Source of the DNA: Chitinophagaceae bacterium | GTDB lineage: Bacteria; Bacteroidota; Bacteroidia; Chitinophagales; Chitinophagaceae | DNA length: 50,206 nt | Direction: 5' to 3' | Assembly: GCA_018335935.1 (NCBI GenBank) | Contig: JAGXRG010000015.1 | Coordinates: 1-50,206 of the forward strand | In this document: one piece after another, positions 33,274-41,784 of the stretch | How positions within the stretch are numbered: the first letter of the stretch is position 1 | Layout: the number at the start of each line of letters is the position of its first letter | Position numbers and translations under genes: made by a program | The notes under the pieces: generated by a model | Told to the model about the DNA's origin: nothing | Seen by the model: the letters and a program-made list of their open reading frames with translations, nothing else | The model's database searches: none

Positions 33274-34158
33274 TTAAGAAAAATACTTTGCAGCAAAAAT
33301 GCCACATAATGCTTTTACAATCATTAAACCATCAATAATAAATAAATAATAGAAAATACTTCTTCGTTGATGCATGCTGTATGCTACAACAATTAGTGAA
33401 ATAAATGGAATTGCATTAAATAATATTCTTTGAAGTGAAAATGAATAGTGAGCTGCAAAATATAGAAAACTAATAAACCCTAAAACAGTTAATGGAATTA
33501 AAATAAAAAAAATTGTTTTTCTTAAACCAAAACTTACAATAAAGGTTTTTAGTTGTTGATTGTAATCTGTAGCATAGTCTTTAATATCGAACATTATAGA
33601 AAGTACAGCAATAAACATAAGGTTTTTAATAAATAAAAGTCCGCTATAAAAATCAATATTTAAATGTGTATTATCTTGAAGTTGAAAGTAAAATAATGGA
33701 GCAAGTGTAACTAAACCACTCCAAACAAAACCAATAATAAAAGGTTTTAACCAGTGTGTTGACCTTAAACTAAATTTTTCTGTAAAGCCATAATATAATA
33801 AACCAACAATCGGAAATATTGCAATTAAGGTATAATCTTTTAAACTTAAATTTTTTAATCCTTCTAATATATTAGGTAAAAGTAATACAGCTAAAACAGC
33901 AGAAAATACAGTTACATAAATTTGACTATTTACTATTTGATTTTTATGAGAAACATACCATATAGTTCTTTCATTTGACAATGAATTTACTGTTTCAGAA
34001 ATATAAGCTTTAGTGTAATATAAAATGGTTAAGCAAAAAACAAATGCAAAATATGTAATAGGTGGAAGTGCTAACTTTTGTTGCAAAACTGCTTCAATGG
34101 ACAAAAAAACCACACATAATCCATAAAAATAATTACCGAAAAAAATCAGTTTTTTCAA
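33274..34158 (-). CDS. UbiA-like integral membrane protein
   Basis: 294 residues with eight to nine hydrophobic helices. The motif FDIKDYATDYNQQLKTF resembles the second Asp-rich motif (DxxDxxxD) of UbiA prenyltransferases, while the expected first motif (NDxxD) is absent from the equivalent loop (KAYISETVNSLSNERT). It may be an enzyme with altered chemistry or a non-catalytic relative. It is the middle of a minus-strand run between the LOG gene and a lipoprotein gene (13 bp upstream). Family membership is inferred, not certain. Confidence 0.6.
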   Translation of the reverse strand: MKKLIFFGNYFYGLCVVFLSIEAVLQQKLALPPITYFAFVFCLTILYYTKAYISETVNSLSNERTIWYVSHKNQIVNSQIYVTVFSAVLAVLLLPNILEGLKNLSLKDYTLIAIFPIVGLLYYGFTEKFSLRSTHWLKPFIIGFVWSGLVTLAPLFYFQLQDNTHLNIDFYSGLLFIKNLMFIAVLSIMFDIKDYATDYNQQLKTFIVSFGLRKTIFFILIPLTVLGFISFLYFAAHYSFSLQRILFNAIPFISLIVVAYSMHQRRSIFYYLFIIDGLMIVKALCGIFAAKYFS

Positions 34159-34171
34159 TGTTTAAGGTAGA

Positions 34172-34630
34172 TTATTTATTAAGAATAATTTTTGGTGATA
34201 GTACAGAATCGCTTCTGTTGTTTTGTTTATCAATTAAAATAAAAGTGTAATATAAAGAGTCTGTTCTACTTACAATACCATTTGTACATCCATTATACGA
34301 TCCTCCAGCTCCATATTGAAAATTAAATTCAAAAGTGCCCAGTGTATTTGCAGTTGCATAAAATTCAGGAACAACGTATTTAAAACTATCTTTATTAATA
34401 TATTGACAAGACAAAAATCTTCGCTTAACCAATAAAGTATCATTTGCAGTTCCACTAGTTGGATGATTAAAGTTGAACTTGAAGTTTACAAATTCAGAAG
34501 TATTAAATGTTGTTTTATTTACAGAAACAAAATTTAAACCCAACTTGTCTTTAATATCATTTTTTGTACAAGAAAAAACAATAGCAGATATTACTATTAA
34601 GCTTAATATTTTTGCAAACGAACTTTTCAT
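34172..34630 (-). CDS. hypothetical lipoprotein
   Basis: 152 residues beginning with a signal peptide and a lipobox-like end (VISAIVFSCTKND), so probably lipid-anchored at Cys21. The mature part is rich in Thr, Phe and Tyr and is likely a beta-sandwich; no family recognised. It lies 13 bp upstream of the UbiA-like gene, and 33 bp from the divergent LuxE-like gene. The whole promoter region for both is therefore very small. Confidence 0.65.
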   Translation of the reverse strand: MKSSFAKILSLIVISAIVFSCTKNDIKDKLGLNFVSVNKTTFNTSEFVNFKFNFNHPTSGTANDTLLVKRRFLSCQYINKDSFKYVVPEFYATANTLGTFEFNFQYGAGGSYNGCTNGIVSRTDSLYYTFILIDKQNNRSDSVLSPKIILNK

Positions 34631-34663
34631 TAATCAAATATAAATATTAATTCATCAATTGTT

Positions 34664-35626
34664 TTGGATTCGAATTACTTAATTAACAGAATTTTTAATA
34701 TTAGTAAATCAGATGCATCTGAGTTAATAGACTTGGTATATAAGTTTCAATACCAAAACAATGTTGTTTATCAAGAATGGTGTAATCATTTTAATAATAC
34801 TGATCAATATCCATTTTTACCCATTAGTTTCTTCAAATCTCATCAAGTTGCAACTACAAATTTTGAACCAGAAATATTTTTTGAAAGTAGTGGTACAACA
34901 AAAACCATTAATAGCAAACATTACATAAAGGATTTAAATCTCTATGAGAAAAGTTTTTTAAAAACTTTTCAGTCTTTTTATGGGAATATTGAAGATTACT
35001 GTGTTATAGGGCTACTACCTTCATATCTTGAAAAAGGAAATTCTTCCTTAGTATACATGGTTAATAAATTGATACAACTTTCGAAACACAATAATTCAGG
35101 CTTTTATTTACATCAGTATCAAGAATTAGCTTCATCACTTCAAAAGCTCAATGAAACGCATCAAAAAATTATTCTCTTTGGTGTTACTTATGCATTATTA
35201 GATTTTGCTGAACAATTTCCAATGGCATTAAATAATACTATTATTATGGAGACTGGTGGTATGAAGGGAAGAAAGAAAGAATTTACTAAGTCTGAAGTGC
35301 ATGAGATTTTAAAAGATAAATTTAAATTGAAAGAAATTCATAGTGAATATGGGATGACAGAACTGCTATCTCAAGCATATTCTAGAGGGAATGATCGATA
35401 TTATTGTCCACCTTGGATGAAAGTTGTTGTGAGAAGTGAAGAAGATCCACTTGAAATTAAAAGTGAAGGAAAAGGCATCATCAATATTATTGATTTAGCT
35501 AATTTATATAGTTGTGCATTTATAGCTACTGATGATGTTGGAGAAGTTTTTGAAGATGGTAGTTTTACAATTTATGGAAGATTAGATAATAGCGATTTAA
35601 GAGGATGCAGTTTGATGTTAGTTTAA
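34664..35626 (+). CDS. LuxE-like acyl-protein synthetase / AMP-ligase family protein
   Basis: 320 residues. The segment FFESSGTTKT (about 73-82) is the phosphate-binding loop of AMP-forming acyl ligases, and SEYGMTEL near 227-234 is the later adenylate-binding motif. Size and motif order resemble the LuxE (acyl-protein synthetase) family, which activates a fatty acid and loads it on a protein Cys. No LuxC/LuxD partners or acyl carrier proteins are adjacent, so the acceptor is unknown. Start is TTG at 34664: the nearest upstream in-frame stop is 34631-34633 and no ATG or GTG lies between. Its end lies inside a palindromic repeat shared with arginase. Confidence 0.75.
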   Translation: MDSNYLINRIFNISKSDASELIDLVYKFQYQNNVVYQEWCNHFNNTDQYPFLPISFFKSHQVATTNFEPEIFFESSGTTKTINSKHYIKDLNLYEKSFLKTFQSFYGNIEDYCVIGLLPSYLEKGNSSLVYMVNKLIQLSKHNNSGFYLHQYQELASSLQKLNETHQKIILFGVTYALLDFAEQFPMALNNTIIMETGGMKGRKKEFTKSEVHEILKDKFKLKEIHSEYGMTELLSQAYSRGNDRYYCPPWMKVVVRSEEDPLEIKSEGKGIINIIDLANLYSCAFIATDDVGEVFEDGSFTIYGRLDNSDLRGCSLMLV

Positions 35627-35702
35627 AGTTTATGGTTTATAGTTAAAAATATTTTTCAATACTTTTTTGTAAACTTTTAACTCTGAACTAATAACTCTAA
35701 AC
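35621..35702. repeat. heptad-like imperfect inverted repeat
   Basis: The left arm (35621-35648) reads as four GTTnAnn-like heptamers: GTTTAAA GTTTATG GTTTATA GTTAAAA. The right arm (35671-35702) is the imperfect complement with GTTTAGA GTTATTA GTTCAGA GTTAAAA on the opposite strand. The arms span the end of the LuxE-like gene and the gap before the arginase stop. It can serve as a bidirectional terminator; the periodic heptamers are unusual. Confidence 0.6.
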
Positions 35703-35707
35703 TAATG

Positions 35708-36655
35708 TTAGTTCATCATTAACATATTTGCACTACGTTGTAAAATATTAAATGCTATTTCAGCCATTAAATTTTCCTTGTCTAATGTTGGATTCACTTC
35801 AGTAATTTCAAAACAAGATATTTTTCTAACTTGCATTAGTTTACTAATTAAATCTTCTGCTTCTCTTTCTTTTAAACCATTATTAACAGGTGTTCCAGTA
35901 CCTTTTGAAATTGCTGAATCTAAACTATCCACATCAAAGCTTACATAAATATCTGTGCAATCGCTTAAGTAACGCATTACAGCTCTAACAACATTTTCGG
36001 CACCTTTTCTTCTAAATTCAGCAGTAGTAATAACCTTCATTCCATACTTATCAATAATGAATTTTTCTTCTTTCTCATAATCACGCAATGAAATAAACAC
36101 AATATCTTCTGGCAATACTTTTGGGGCAATTTTCCCAATATTCTTCAATGCATTCCATTGTGCTTTTGTAGAAGCATCTAATTCATGACTACCACTTTCA
36201 GTATTATCTTCATTAATAGAAATTGCTAATGGCATACCATGTAAATTACCACTTGGTGTGGTATAAGGAGTATGTAAATCTGCATGAGCATCTATCCAGA
36301 TTACACCTAATTTACTTTTAGGCTTTGCCATTTTAAGACCTGCAATTGTTGCACCTGCAGTACTATGGTCTCCACTTAATACTAACGGGAAAAAACCGGC
36401 TTTTATAGTATCTGCAACACTTTTGCTTATTCTTTCGTACATGGTTACAACACCTTTAATACGCTTTGCATATGGCGATTCAATGGGCTCGTATAACAAT
36501 TTATTTTCTGTTGGAATGGTTTCTGAAGGAAAATGAATAAAAAAATTACTCATAAAATCTAGAGAAGCAATTTTAATAGCATCAATACCCATGCTTGCCC
36601 CTCGTGTGCCAGCACCAATTTCTGAAGGAATTTCTATTAGCTTAATATTCTTCAT
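35708..36655 (-). CDS. rocF: arginase
   Basis: 315 residues of the arginase/ureohydrolase family. The manganese-binding motifs are GDHSTAG, WIDAHADLHTP and SFDVDSLD. HGMPLA and the late ITEVNPTLD fit arginase better than agmatinase or formimidoylglutamase. It hydrolyses arginine to ornithine and urea, feeding the glutamate-semialdehyde route for which P5C dehydrogenase at 5490 is the final enzyme. Substrate is inferred from family. The promoter region is shared with a divergent PLP-enzyme gene 102 bp away. Confidence 0.88.
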   Translation of the reverse strand: MKNIKLIEIPSEIGAGTRGASMGIDAIKIASLDFMSNFFIHFPSETIPTENKLLYEPIESPYAKRIKGVVTMYERISKSVADTIKAGFFPLVLSGDHSTAGATIAGLKMAKPKSKLGVIWIDAHADLHTPYTTPSGNLHGMPLAISINEDNTESGSHELDASTKAQWNALKNIGKIAPKVLPEDIVFISLRDYEKEEKFIIDKYGMKVITTAEFRRKGAENVVRAVMRYLSDCTDIYVSFDVDSLDSAISKGTGTPVNNGLKEREAEDLISKLMQVRKISCFEITEVNPTLDKENLMAEIAFNILQRSANMLMMN

Positions 36656-36672
36656 AGCAACTTTAGTTAAAG

Positions 36673-36680
36673 CAAAGCTA
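36673..36680 (-). promoter_or_regulatory. putative -7 box for arginase (TAGCTTTG)
   Basis: TAGCTTTG on the minus strand matches TAnnTTTG, 17 bases before the arginase ATG. No TTG at the -33 distance. Confidence 0.45.
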
Positions 36681-36757
36681 AAGAATTATAGTGTAGTTTA
36701 ATTCTTTATAAAAGATTAACCTTGCAATTCATATTTTAATATTTGAAGTAATAAAAA

Positions 36758-37645
36758 ATGAATGAGACGCTAAAAGTGCCCAGAATACAGCAATTGCAAA
36801 GCTTTTCATCAGAATTTGGAGTGTATATTGATGTATTAAGGTTAGATGAAATTCATCCAATTGTTTCAGGGAATAAATGGTATAAATTAAAATATTATTT
36901 AGAAGATGCAAAGCAACAACAAAAAGATACGATTGTAACATTTGGTGGTGCTTATTCTAATCATATTTTGGCTACAGCATTTGCTTGTAAACATTATGGA
37001 TTTAAAAGTATTGGAATTATTAGGGGAGAAGAAACTACTATACTTTCATCTACATTAAAACAAGCTAAAAGCTTTGGAATGGACTTGCATTTTGTTGGTA
37101 GAAAAGAATATTTATATAAAGAAAAACTAGTAGAACAATTTGAACAGGCATATATTATTGCTGAGGGTGGGGAAGGAGTACTTGGTATTAAAGGAGCTTC
37201 AACAATTTTAGATCAAGTTAAAATAAAAAAGTACAATTATATAGCTTGTGCAATTGGAACTGGCACTATGATTAGTGGTTTATTAAAAGCTACAAATCGA
37301 AATCAACAATGTATAGGAGTTAATGTTTTAAAAGGATTTGAAGCAGTAGAAAGAAAAATAATTTATCAAATAGCTGATGATTCAGTTACAAATCGTTTAA
37401 AAATATTTAATGAATATCATTTTGGTGGCTATGCAAAACATCCAACAGCATTAATAGAATTTATGAACTATTTATGGCAAAGAGAAGAAATGCCTACCGA
37501 TATTGTTTATACTTCAAAATTATTTTATGCAGTACATGATTTATTGAAACAAAATCATTTTGAATCCAAATCGAATATCTTAATCATTCATAGTGGAGGT
37601 TTGCAAGGAAATAGTTCTTTAGCACAAGGTCGATTATTATTTTAA
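36758..37645 (+). CDS. ACC-deaminase / D-cysteine-desulfhydrase family PLP enzyme
   Basis: 295 residues, fold-type II PLP enzyme. The Schiff-base lysine lies in SGNKWYKLKYYL; the AYSNHILATAFA and GTGTMISGLL motifs bind the amino-acid carboxylate and PLP phosphate. Family members deaminate 1-aminocyclopropane-1-carboxylate or D-cysteine; which is not determined here. Divergent from arginase, and 61 bp before a VanZ-like gene. ATG at 36758 is the first in frame. Confidence 0.85.
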   Translation: MNETLKVPRIQQLQSFSSEFGVYIDVLRLDEIHPIVSGNKWYKLKYYLEDAKQQQKDTIVTFGGAYSNHILATAFACKHYGFKSIGIIRGEETTILSSTLKQAKSFGMDLHFVGRKEYLYKEKLVEQFEQAYIIAEGGEGVLGIKGASTILDQVKIKKYNYIACAIGTGTMISGLLKATNRNQQCIGVNVLKGFEAVERKIIYQIADDSVTNRLKIFNEYHFGGYAKHPTALIEFMNYLWQREEMPTDIVYTSKLFYAVHDLLKQNHFESKSNILIIHSGGLQGNSSLAQGRLLF

Positions 37646-37706
37646 ACTTGTTCCATGATCAATAACATTTTATTTTTGAATTTTAAGAATTCTAAATACT
37701 AATAAA

Positions 37707-38126
37707 TTGTTTGTAATAAAAGATAAATTTAAACTCCATACATTACATGTAATTCTTCCATTGGTTTTGGGAATTATGATTTATCTGTTTATTAGACCAA
37801 ACCCTACTATTGCTGAAAATATTATCAACTGGAAATACCAACCTTCAACACAATTGTATGAGTATACCTTGATAAAAATTCTTGCCGGTTCGTTGCCAGA
37901 TTTTTTTTGGTTATATGCTTTTCTAAGTATGCTTTGCTTTATTTGGGGTGGTTACAAGAATATTCCTTTTTATCTTCTTTTTATAACTTACTCATTACCA
38001 ATTTTAACTGAAATTCTACAATACTTCAATATTATTTTTGGTACAGGCGATTTTTTTGATATATTAGCATATATTATTGCAATTATTTTAAATAAATACT
38101 TATTAATCAATTATCAAAACCAATAA
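37707..38126 (+). CDS. VanZ-like membrane protein
   Basis: 139 residues with about four membrane helices. The end, PILTEILQYFNIIFGTGDFFDILAYIIAI (conserved core EILQ and GTGDFFDILAY), fits the VanZ-like family. The start codon is TTG at 37707, giving MFVIKDKFKLH; no ATG lies close upstream. The stop at 38124-38126 is 1 bp before the TolB-like ATG, so the two genes are translationally coupled. Role unknown; VanZ proteins influence teicoplanin or lipid behaviour in Gram-positives. Confidence 0.7.
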   Translation: MFVIKDKFKLHTLHVILPLVLGIMIYLFIRPNPTIAENIINWKYQPSTQLYEYTLIKILAGSLPDFFWLYAFLSMLCFIWGGYKNIPFYLLFITYSLPILTEILQYFNIIFGTGDFFDILAYIIAIILNKYLLINYQNQ

Positions 38127-38127
38127 A

Positions 38128-39123
38128 ATGAAACAAAAGTTAAAAATCTTTTACACAGTAACTGCAATTGTATTTTTTGCATTTTTATTTACTGCTTCTT
38201 CTACTTACAAGCCTATTCCAGCACCAGCAGCTCAAATAACAGATCTTACTCCAGCAATTACACCAGATGCCAAGGAATTAACAAGAATAACGAATGATAA
38301 TTTACAAGAATTTGCAGCTTCAATTAGTCCAGATGGTAAAAAAATTCTTTACTATTCTGTAGATCCAGTACAAGTTGGGTCTAAAAGATTTCATATTAAC
38401 GTAAAAACTTTAGGTCAACAAGGAACAACACCTTTATTAACTGAAGGTTGCCATAGTCCGAGTTGGATGGCAGATAGTAAAGGTTTTTATTTTACTTATG
38501 CCATTCCTACAAAACCGGTTATAGCAAAATCAAAAATTGATCAAGGTGGAATTAGTTATATATCTCCTAATGCAAATGGAGATGCAGATGATAATGCTTC
38601 ATTTATGAAAGCAGCTGGTAAAATTCTATTCCATACTAAAATAGGAGGTGAATATCAAATTGCTATGTTAGAACCAAATGGTTTAAACTTTACACTATTA
38701 GGAACTGGTTTCGACCCAACACCACACCCAACTCTTAATACTTTTGTGTTTTCTAAAATGGTTGGTTTGTATTCTCAAATTTTCACATATGACTTAACAA
38801 CTGGTCAACAAACACAACTTACTAGTGGTAATTTTAATCATCAATGGCCAAGATACTCACCAGATGGAAAATGGATTGTTTTCCAAAAACATACCAAAAG
38901 AGAGGATTTAAAACCAAATCAAGATTATTCTCAACATTTGTTTTTAATGAATTTAGGAGGAGGTAATGTTAAACAATTGACATCTGGAAAAACTTGGAAT
39001 TCTTTACCTGAATTTGGAAGTGATGGTTACATTTATTTTTCTTCAAATGCAGGAAATAGTGATGTTAAAAGAAAATTTGATAACTATGATATTTGGAGAG
39101 TAAAACCAAATTTAGTTGACTAA
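38128..39123 (+). CDS. exported TolB-like beta-propeller protein
   Basis: 331 residues with an N-terminal hydrophobic signal or anchor (FYTVTAIVFFAFLFTASS). At least three PD40/WD40-like propeller blades follow (ASISPDGKKILYYS, HSPSWMADSKGFYF, QWPRYSPDGKWIVF and GSDGYIYFSSN), as in the TolB C-terminal domain. It is likely periplasmic or outer-membrane associated. Located directly after the VanZ-like gene with a 1-bp gap and followed by a strong terminator. Its partner and function are not evident. Confidence 0.85.
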   Translation: MKQKLKIFYTVTAIVFFAFLFTASSTYKPIPAPAAQITDLTPAITPDAKELTRITNDNLQEFAASISPDGKKILYYSVDPVQVGSKRFHINVKTLGQQGTTPLLTEGCHSPSWMADSKGFYFTYAIPTKPVIAKSKIDQGGISYISPNANGDADDNASFMKAAGKILFHTKIGGEYQIAMLEPNGLNFTLLGTGFDPTPHPTLNTFVFSKMVGLYSQIFTYDLTTGQQTQLTSGNFNHQWPRYSPDGKWIVFQKHTKREDLKPNQDYSQHLFLMNLGGGNVKQLTSGKTWNSLPEFGSDGYIYFSSNAGNSDVKRKFDNYDIWRVKPNLVD

Positions 39124-39147
39124 TTAAATTTATAGATATCTTATCTT

Positions 39148-39187
39148 AAAAAAGGTTCAAAGCATAAACATGCTTTGAACCTTTTTT
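39148..39187 (+). terminator. bidirectional intrinsic terminator
   Basis: AAAAAAGGTTCAAAGCA (39148-39164) pairs with TGCTTTGAACCTTTTTT (39171-39187), a 17-bp stem with 6-nt loop and T tail. It closes the VanZ-TolB-like unit. Confidence 0.92.
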
Positions 39188-39256
39188 ATTTTATTAATTG
39201 TTTAGAAATTTGAAGGATGTTCACTTCATTAAAAAGCCCCATATATATTTGTATTC

Positions 39257-40231
39257 ATGAACCGTTTATTGATACTCGTTTTAATAATTTTTACTTCTTT
39301 GGAATTAAAGGCACAATTACCTTTACCAGATTTTGAAGTCACTCTACTTACTGAAACAAAAGTTAGAGTTTATTGGAAAAATAATTTAGAAAACTGTACA
39401 CAAATAACCATTCAAAAATCTTACGACAGTTTAAAATATTTTAAAACAATTTTTTCATCTTTATCTCCTGAACTACCCGAAAATGCTTATGTTGATCATG
39501 ATTATTTACCACAACTTAAAACATTTTATAGAATATTATATGTTTATGATGAAGGAAATTATGCATTTACAATTTCTAAAACTCCAACAAATAGAAATGA
39601 GAAAAAGTTTAAAGAAATTAAAATAAATAAGGTTGAAATAAATAATAAACTAAACCGACTCATTACTGTTGATAAACCGATTGCTTCCATTAAGGATAGT
39701 AGCTTCATCAATAAACAAAATTTAAAAAAAGAAATTGAACAAAATGAAATAATTTCTAATAAAATATTTTTATTAGACTCAATAAAAGCAACACCATTAG
39801 CATCTAAAAAAATGTTTGTCGTATATAAAAGAACTACAGATTCTTTATATAATATTTTAGATGATAAATCATTTTCAAAATTTAAAGATTCTATTATCTC
39901 TAAAACAAAAGATACTTTATATGCTTATGAAAACGATATTATAGTTTGGAAACAATTTATACCAGACCCTGCTTGGCAACCTTCTGAGTTTGTTTACACT
40001 TCAACTAAAGGATATGTTGTGATTGACTTACCACTAATTAAAAAGCATAAATATAAATTGGTTGTTTATAATGAAGCAAAGCAAGAAATAATGAAGTTAA
40101 AGCACATAAAACTTCAAAAACTCATCATAGAAAAATCTAATTTTCTAAAAGCAGGTTGGTACAATTTCGAGTTATATGAAGATGATAAATTATTAGAGAG
40201 AAATAAATTTCAATTAATAGCAGATTTTTAA
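39257..40231 (+). CDS. hypothetical secreted protein with FnIII-like start
   Basis: 324 residues with signal peptide MNRLLILVLIIFTSLELKAQ. The first mature region (about 25-105) has the beta-strand pattern of fibronectin type III or similar (TETKVRVYWKNNLENCTQ ... VDHDYLPQLKTFYRILYVYDEG). The middle (about 110-215) is Lys/Asn-rich and probably helical; the end is again beta-rich. No family recognised. It lies between two strong terminators, so it is a single-gene unit. The ATG at 39257 is preceded by TATATTTG (39244-39251), a possible -7 box 5 bases before the start. Confidence 0.65.
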   Translation: MNRLLILVLIIFTSLELKAQLPLPDFEVTLLTETKVRVYWKNNLENCTQITIQKSYDSLKYFKTIFSSLSPELPENAYVDHDYLPQLKTFYRILYVYDEGNYAFTISKTPTNRNEKKFKEIKINKVEINNKLNRLITVDKPIASIKDSSFINKQNLKKEIEQNEIISNKIFLLDSIKATPLASKKMFVVYKRTTDSLYNILDDKSFSKFKDSIISKTKDTLYAYENDIIVWKQFIPDPAWQPSEFVYTSTKGYVVIDLPLIKKHKYKLVVYNEAKQEIMKLKHIKLQKLIIEKSNFLKAGWYNFELYEDDKLLERNKFQLIADF

Positions 40232-40233
40232 TT

Positions 40234-40272
40234 AAAAAGAAAAGGTTACTAATTTAGTAACCTTTTCTTTTT
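40234..40272. terminator. bidirectional intrinsic terminator
   Basis: A near-perfect 39-bp palindrome (AAAAAGAAAAGGTTACTAA with TTAGTAACCTTTTCTTTTT) with A-tract and T-tract flanks on both sides. It ends the hypothetical gene and the susD gene from opposite sides. Confidence 0.95.
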
Positions 40273-40295
40273 ATCAATCACAGAATAAGTGAATA

Positions 40296-41765
40296 TTAGT
40301 TATCTGTACACAATGGGTTTAATAACAATTCTGAAGATGATATTGGCCAAATGTATTGTTGTCCTGTTGGAGGAACTGAAGGTACACCAGATGCTGCTTT
40401 TGCAGGAAGTGGTAATCCTAGTCTAGTTAAATCAGGTCCTCTCAAACCTTCTCCTAAAAACTCAATTCTTCTTTCAATCATTATTTGATCGGCTAGTGCA
40501 GTAGAGTTTGCAAAATTAGCTGGAGTAAATATAGTTGTTGCATCAGAACGACCTCTCACTGCATTCAATAAGCTAATTGCTCTAGCATCAACAGTATTAG
40601 AAGAGCGTACAATTGCTTCTGCTAAATTTAATAAAACTTCTGAGTATCTCATAACTGGTGCAAAGTCGATGAATGTTGAAGGTATTTGATATTTTGTCAA
40701 CCAACTTTTTCCAGAAAATACTTGTACAAAAGTTCTACGATTGTCTGTTGTTTTCCAACCTGGATCTGAAATAATTCCTGTAGACAATAAAGAATATTCT
40801 CCGCTACCACCATTAAATGAAGAAGGTCCATAATAAAAGCCTAATTGATTTTGTGTACCAGGTGTTTCATTGGCAGCAAATGGCATTGATAAAATAGATT
40901 CAGAAGTTGTAAATGGAGCAGTAAAAACTGTTCTAATATTAGCTTGTAAACTATGATTAACTCCAGATGTTGCTGTAAAAGGTGCAGTTGTACTAACTAT
41001 TTTATTAGCTTCGGTAATTACATCTGCATATCTTCTTAAACTCAATAGCACTCTAGTTTTAAGAGCAATAGCGGTATTTCTGTGTGCTCTTGTAGTATTT
41101 AAAATAGCTGTTGGATAAGTGAGAGGTAAATTAGTTTCAGCAAAATTTAAATCAGTTAAAATTTGTTGATATACTTCATCTACAGTTGCTCTGGCTAATG
41201 CAAAATCACCTCCACCAGTATTCCCTTTCAAACGTAAAGGAACCCCAGGTTTAGAACCATTACCATCCCAATGAGGACGAGCATAAAGTTGTAATAACGA
41301 GTAGTAACTTAAAGCTCTGAGTAATCTCACTTCTCCAATGAAATTATTAGATAGTGTGGTTCCAACTACAGCTGTTCCTTTAGTTGCCATTCCATCTATA
41401 AAAATATTGGCTAAATTGATAACGTAATAAGCTCTAGACCAATGATTCTGAACACTGTTAGTTGAACTGTTACTTGGAGTATAATTCCAAACATCAAATC
41501 CGGTAACTACATTAGTTCTTTCGTTATGAAACTCTTCGCCACGTATATCATTAAATATTTGATAACGTCCACCATACATACCAGCATTTTTAATGGAGGC
41601 ATAAACTGCTCTAACTTGCCCTTCAATTCTATCTTTAGTATCGAATGCAGTTAAATCAGAGATGGCATTTGTTGGGACTGGATTTAGAGCATCTTCCTTT
41701 TGACAAGCACTTGCTACGAGTGCTATGATTACAAAAGAAAATAATTTTTTTATAATATTTTTCAT
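40296..41765 (-). CDS. SusD/RagB-type outer-membrane nutrient-binding lipoprotein
   Basis: 489 residues with a signal peptide and lipobox (VIIALVASACQKED), anchoring at Cys21. SusD/RagB features follow: an N-terminal TPR-rich part (YYVINLANIFIDGM, LRALSYYSLLQLYAR) and the C-terminal MRYSEVLLNLAEAI with LNAVRGRSDA. It caps the SusC barrel and captures oligomeric substrate at the cell surface. It is intact, whereas its upstream SusC partner carries a nonsense codon. The ATG at 41765 lies 19 bp after that susC end. Substrate unknown. Confidence 0.93.
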   Translation of the reverse strand: MKNIIKKLFSFVIIALVASACQKEDALNPVPTNAISDLTAFDTKDRIEGQVRAVYASIKNAGMYGGRYQIFNDIRGEEFHNERTNVVTGFDVWNYTPSNSSTNSVQNHWSRAYYVINLANIFIDGMATKGTAVVGTTLSNNFIGEVRLLRALSYYSLLQLYARPHWDGNGSKPGVPLRLKGNTGGGDFALARATVDEVYQQILTDLNFAETNLPLTYPTAILNTTRAHRNTAIALKTRVLLSLRRYADVITEANKIVSTTAPFTATSGVNHSLQANIRTVFTAPFTTSESILSMPFAANETPGTQNQLGFYYGPSSFNGGSGEYSLLSTGIISDPGWKTTDNRRTFVQVFSGKSWLTKYQIPSTFIDFAPVMRYSEVLLNLAEAIVRSSNTVDARAISLLNAVRGRSDATTIFTPANFANSTALADQIMIERRIEFLGEGLRGPDLTRLGLPLPAKAASGVPSVPPTGQQYIWPISSSELLLNPLCTDN

Positions 41766-41784
41766 GATGATAATTTTTTAAAAT

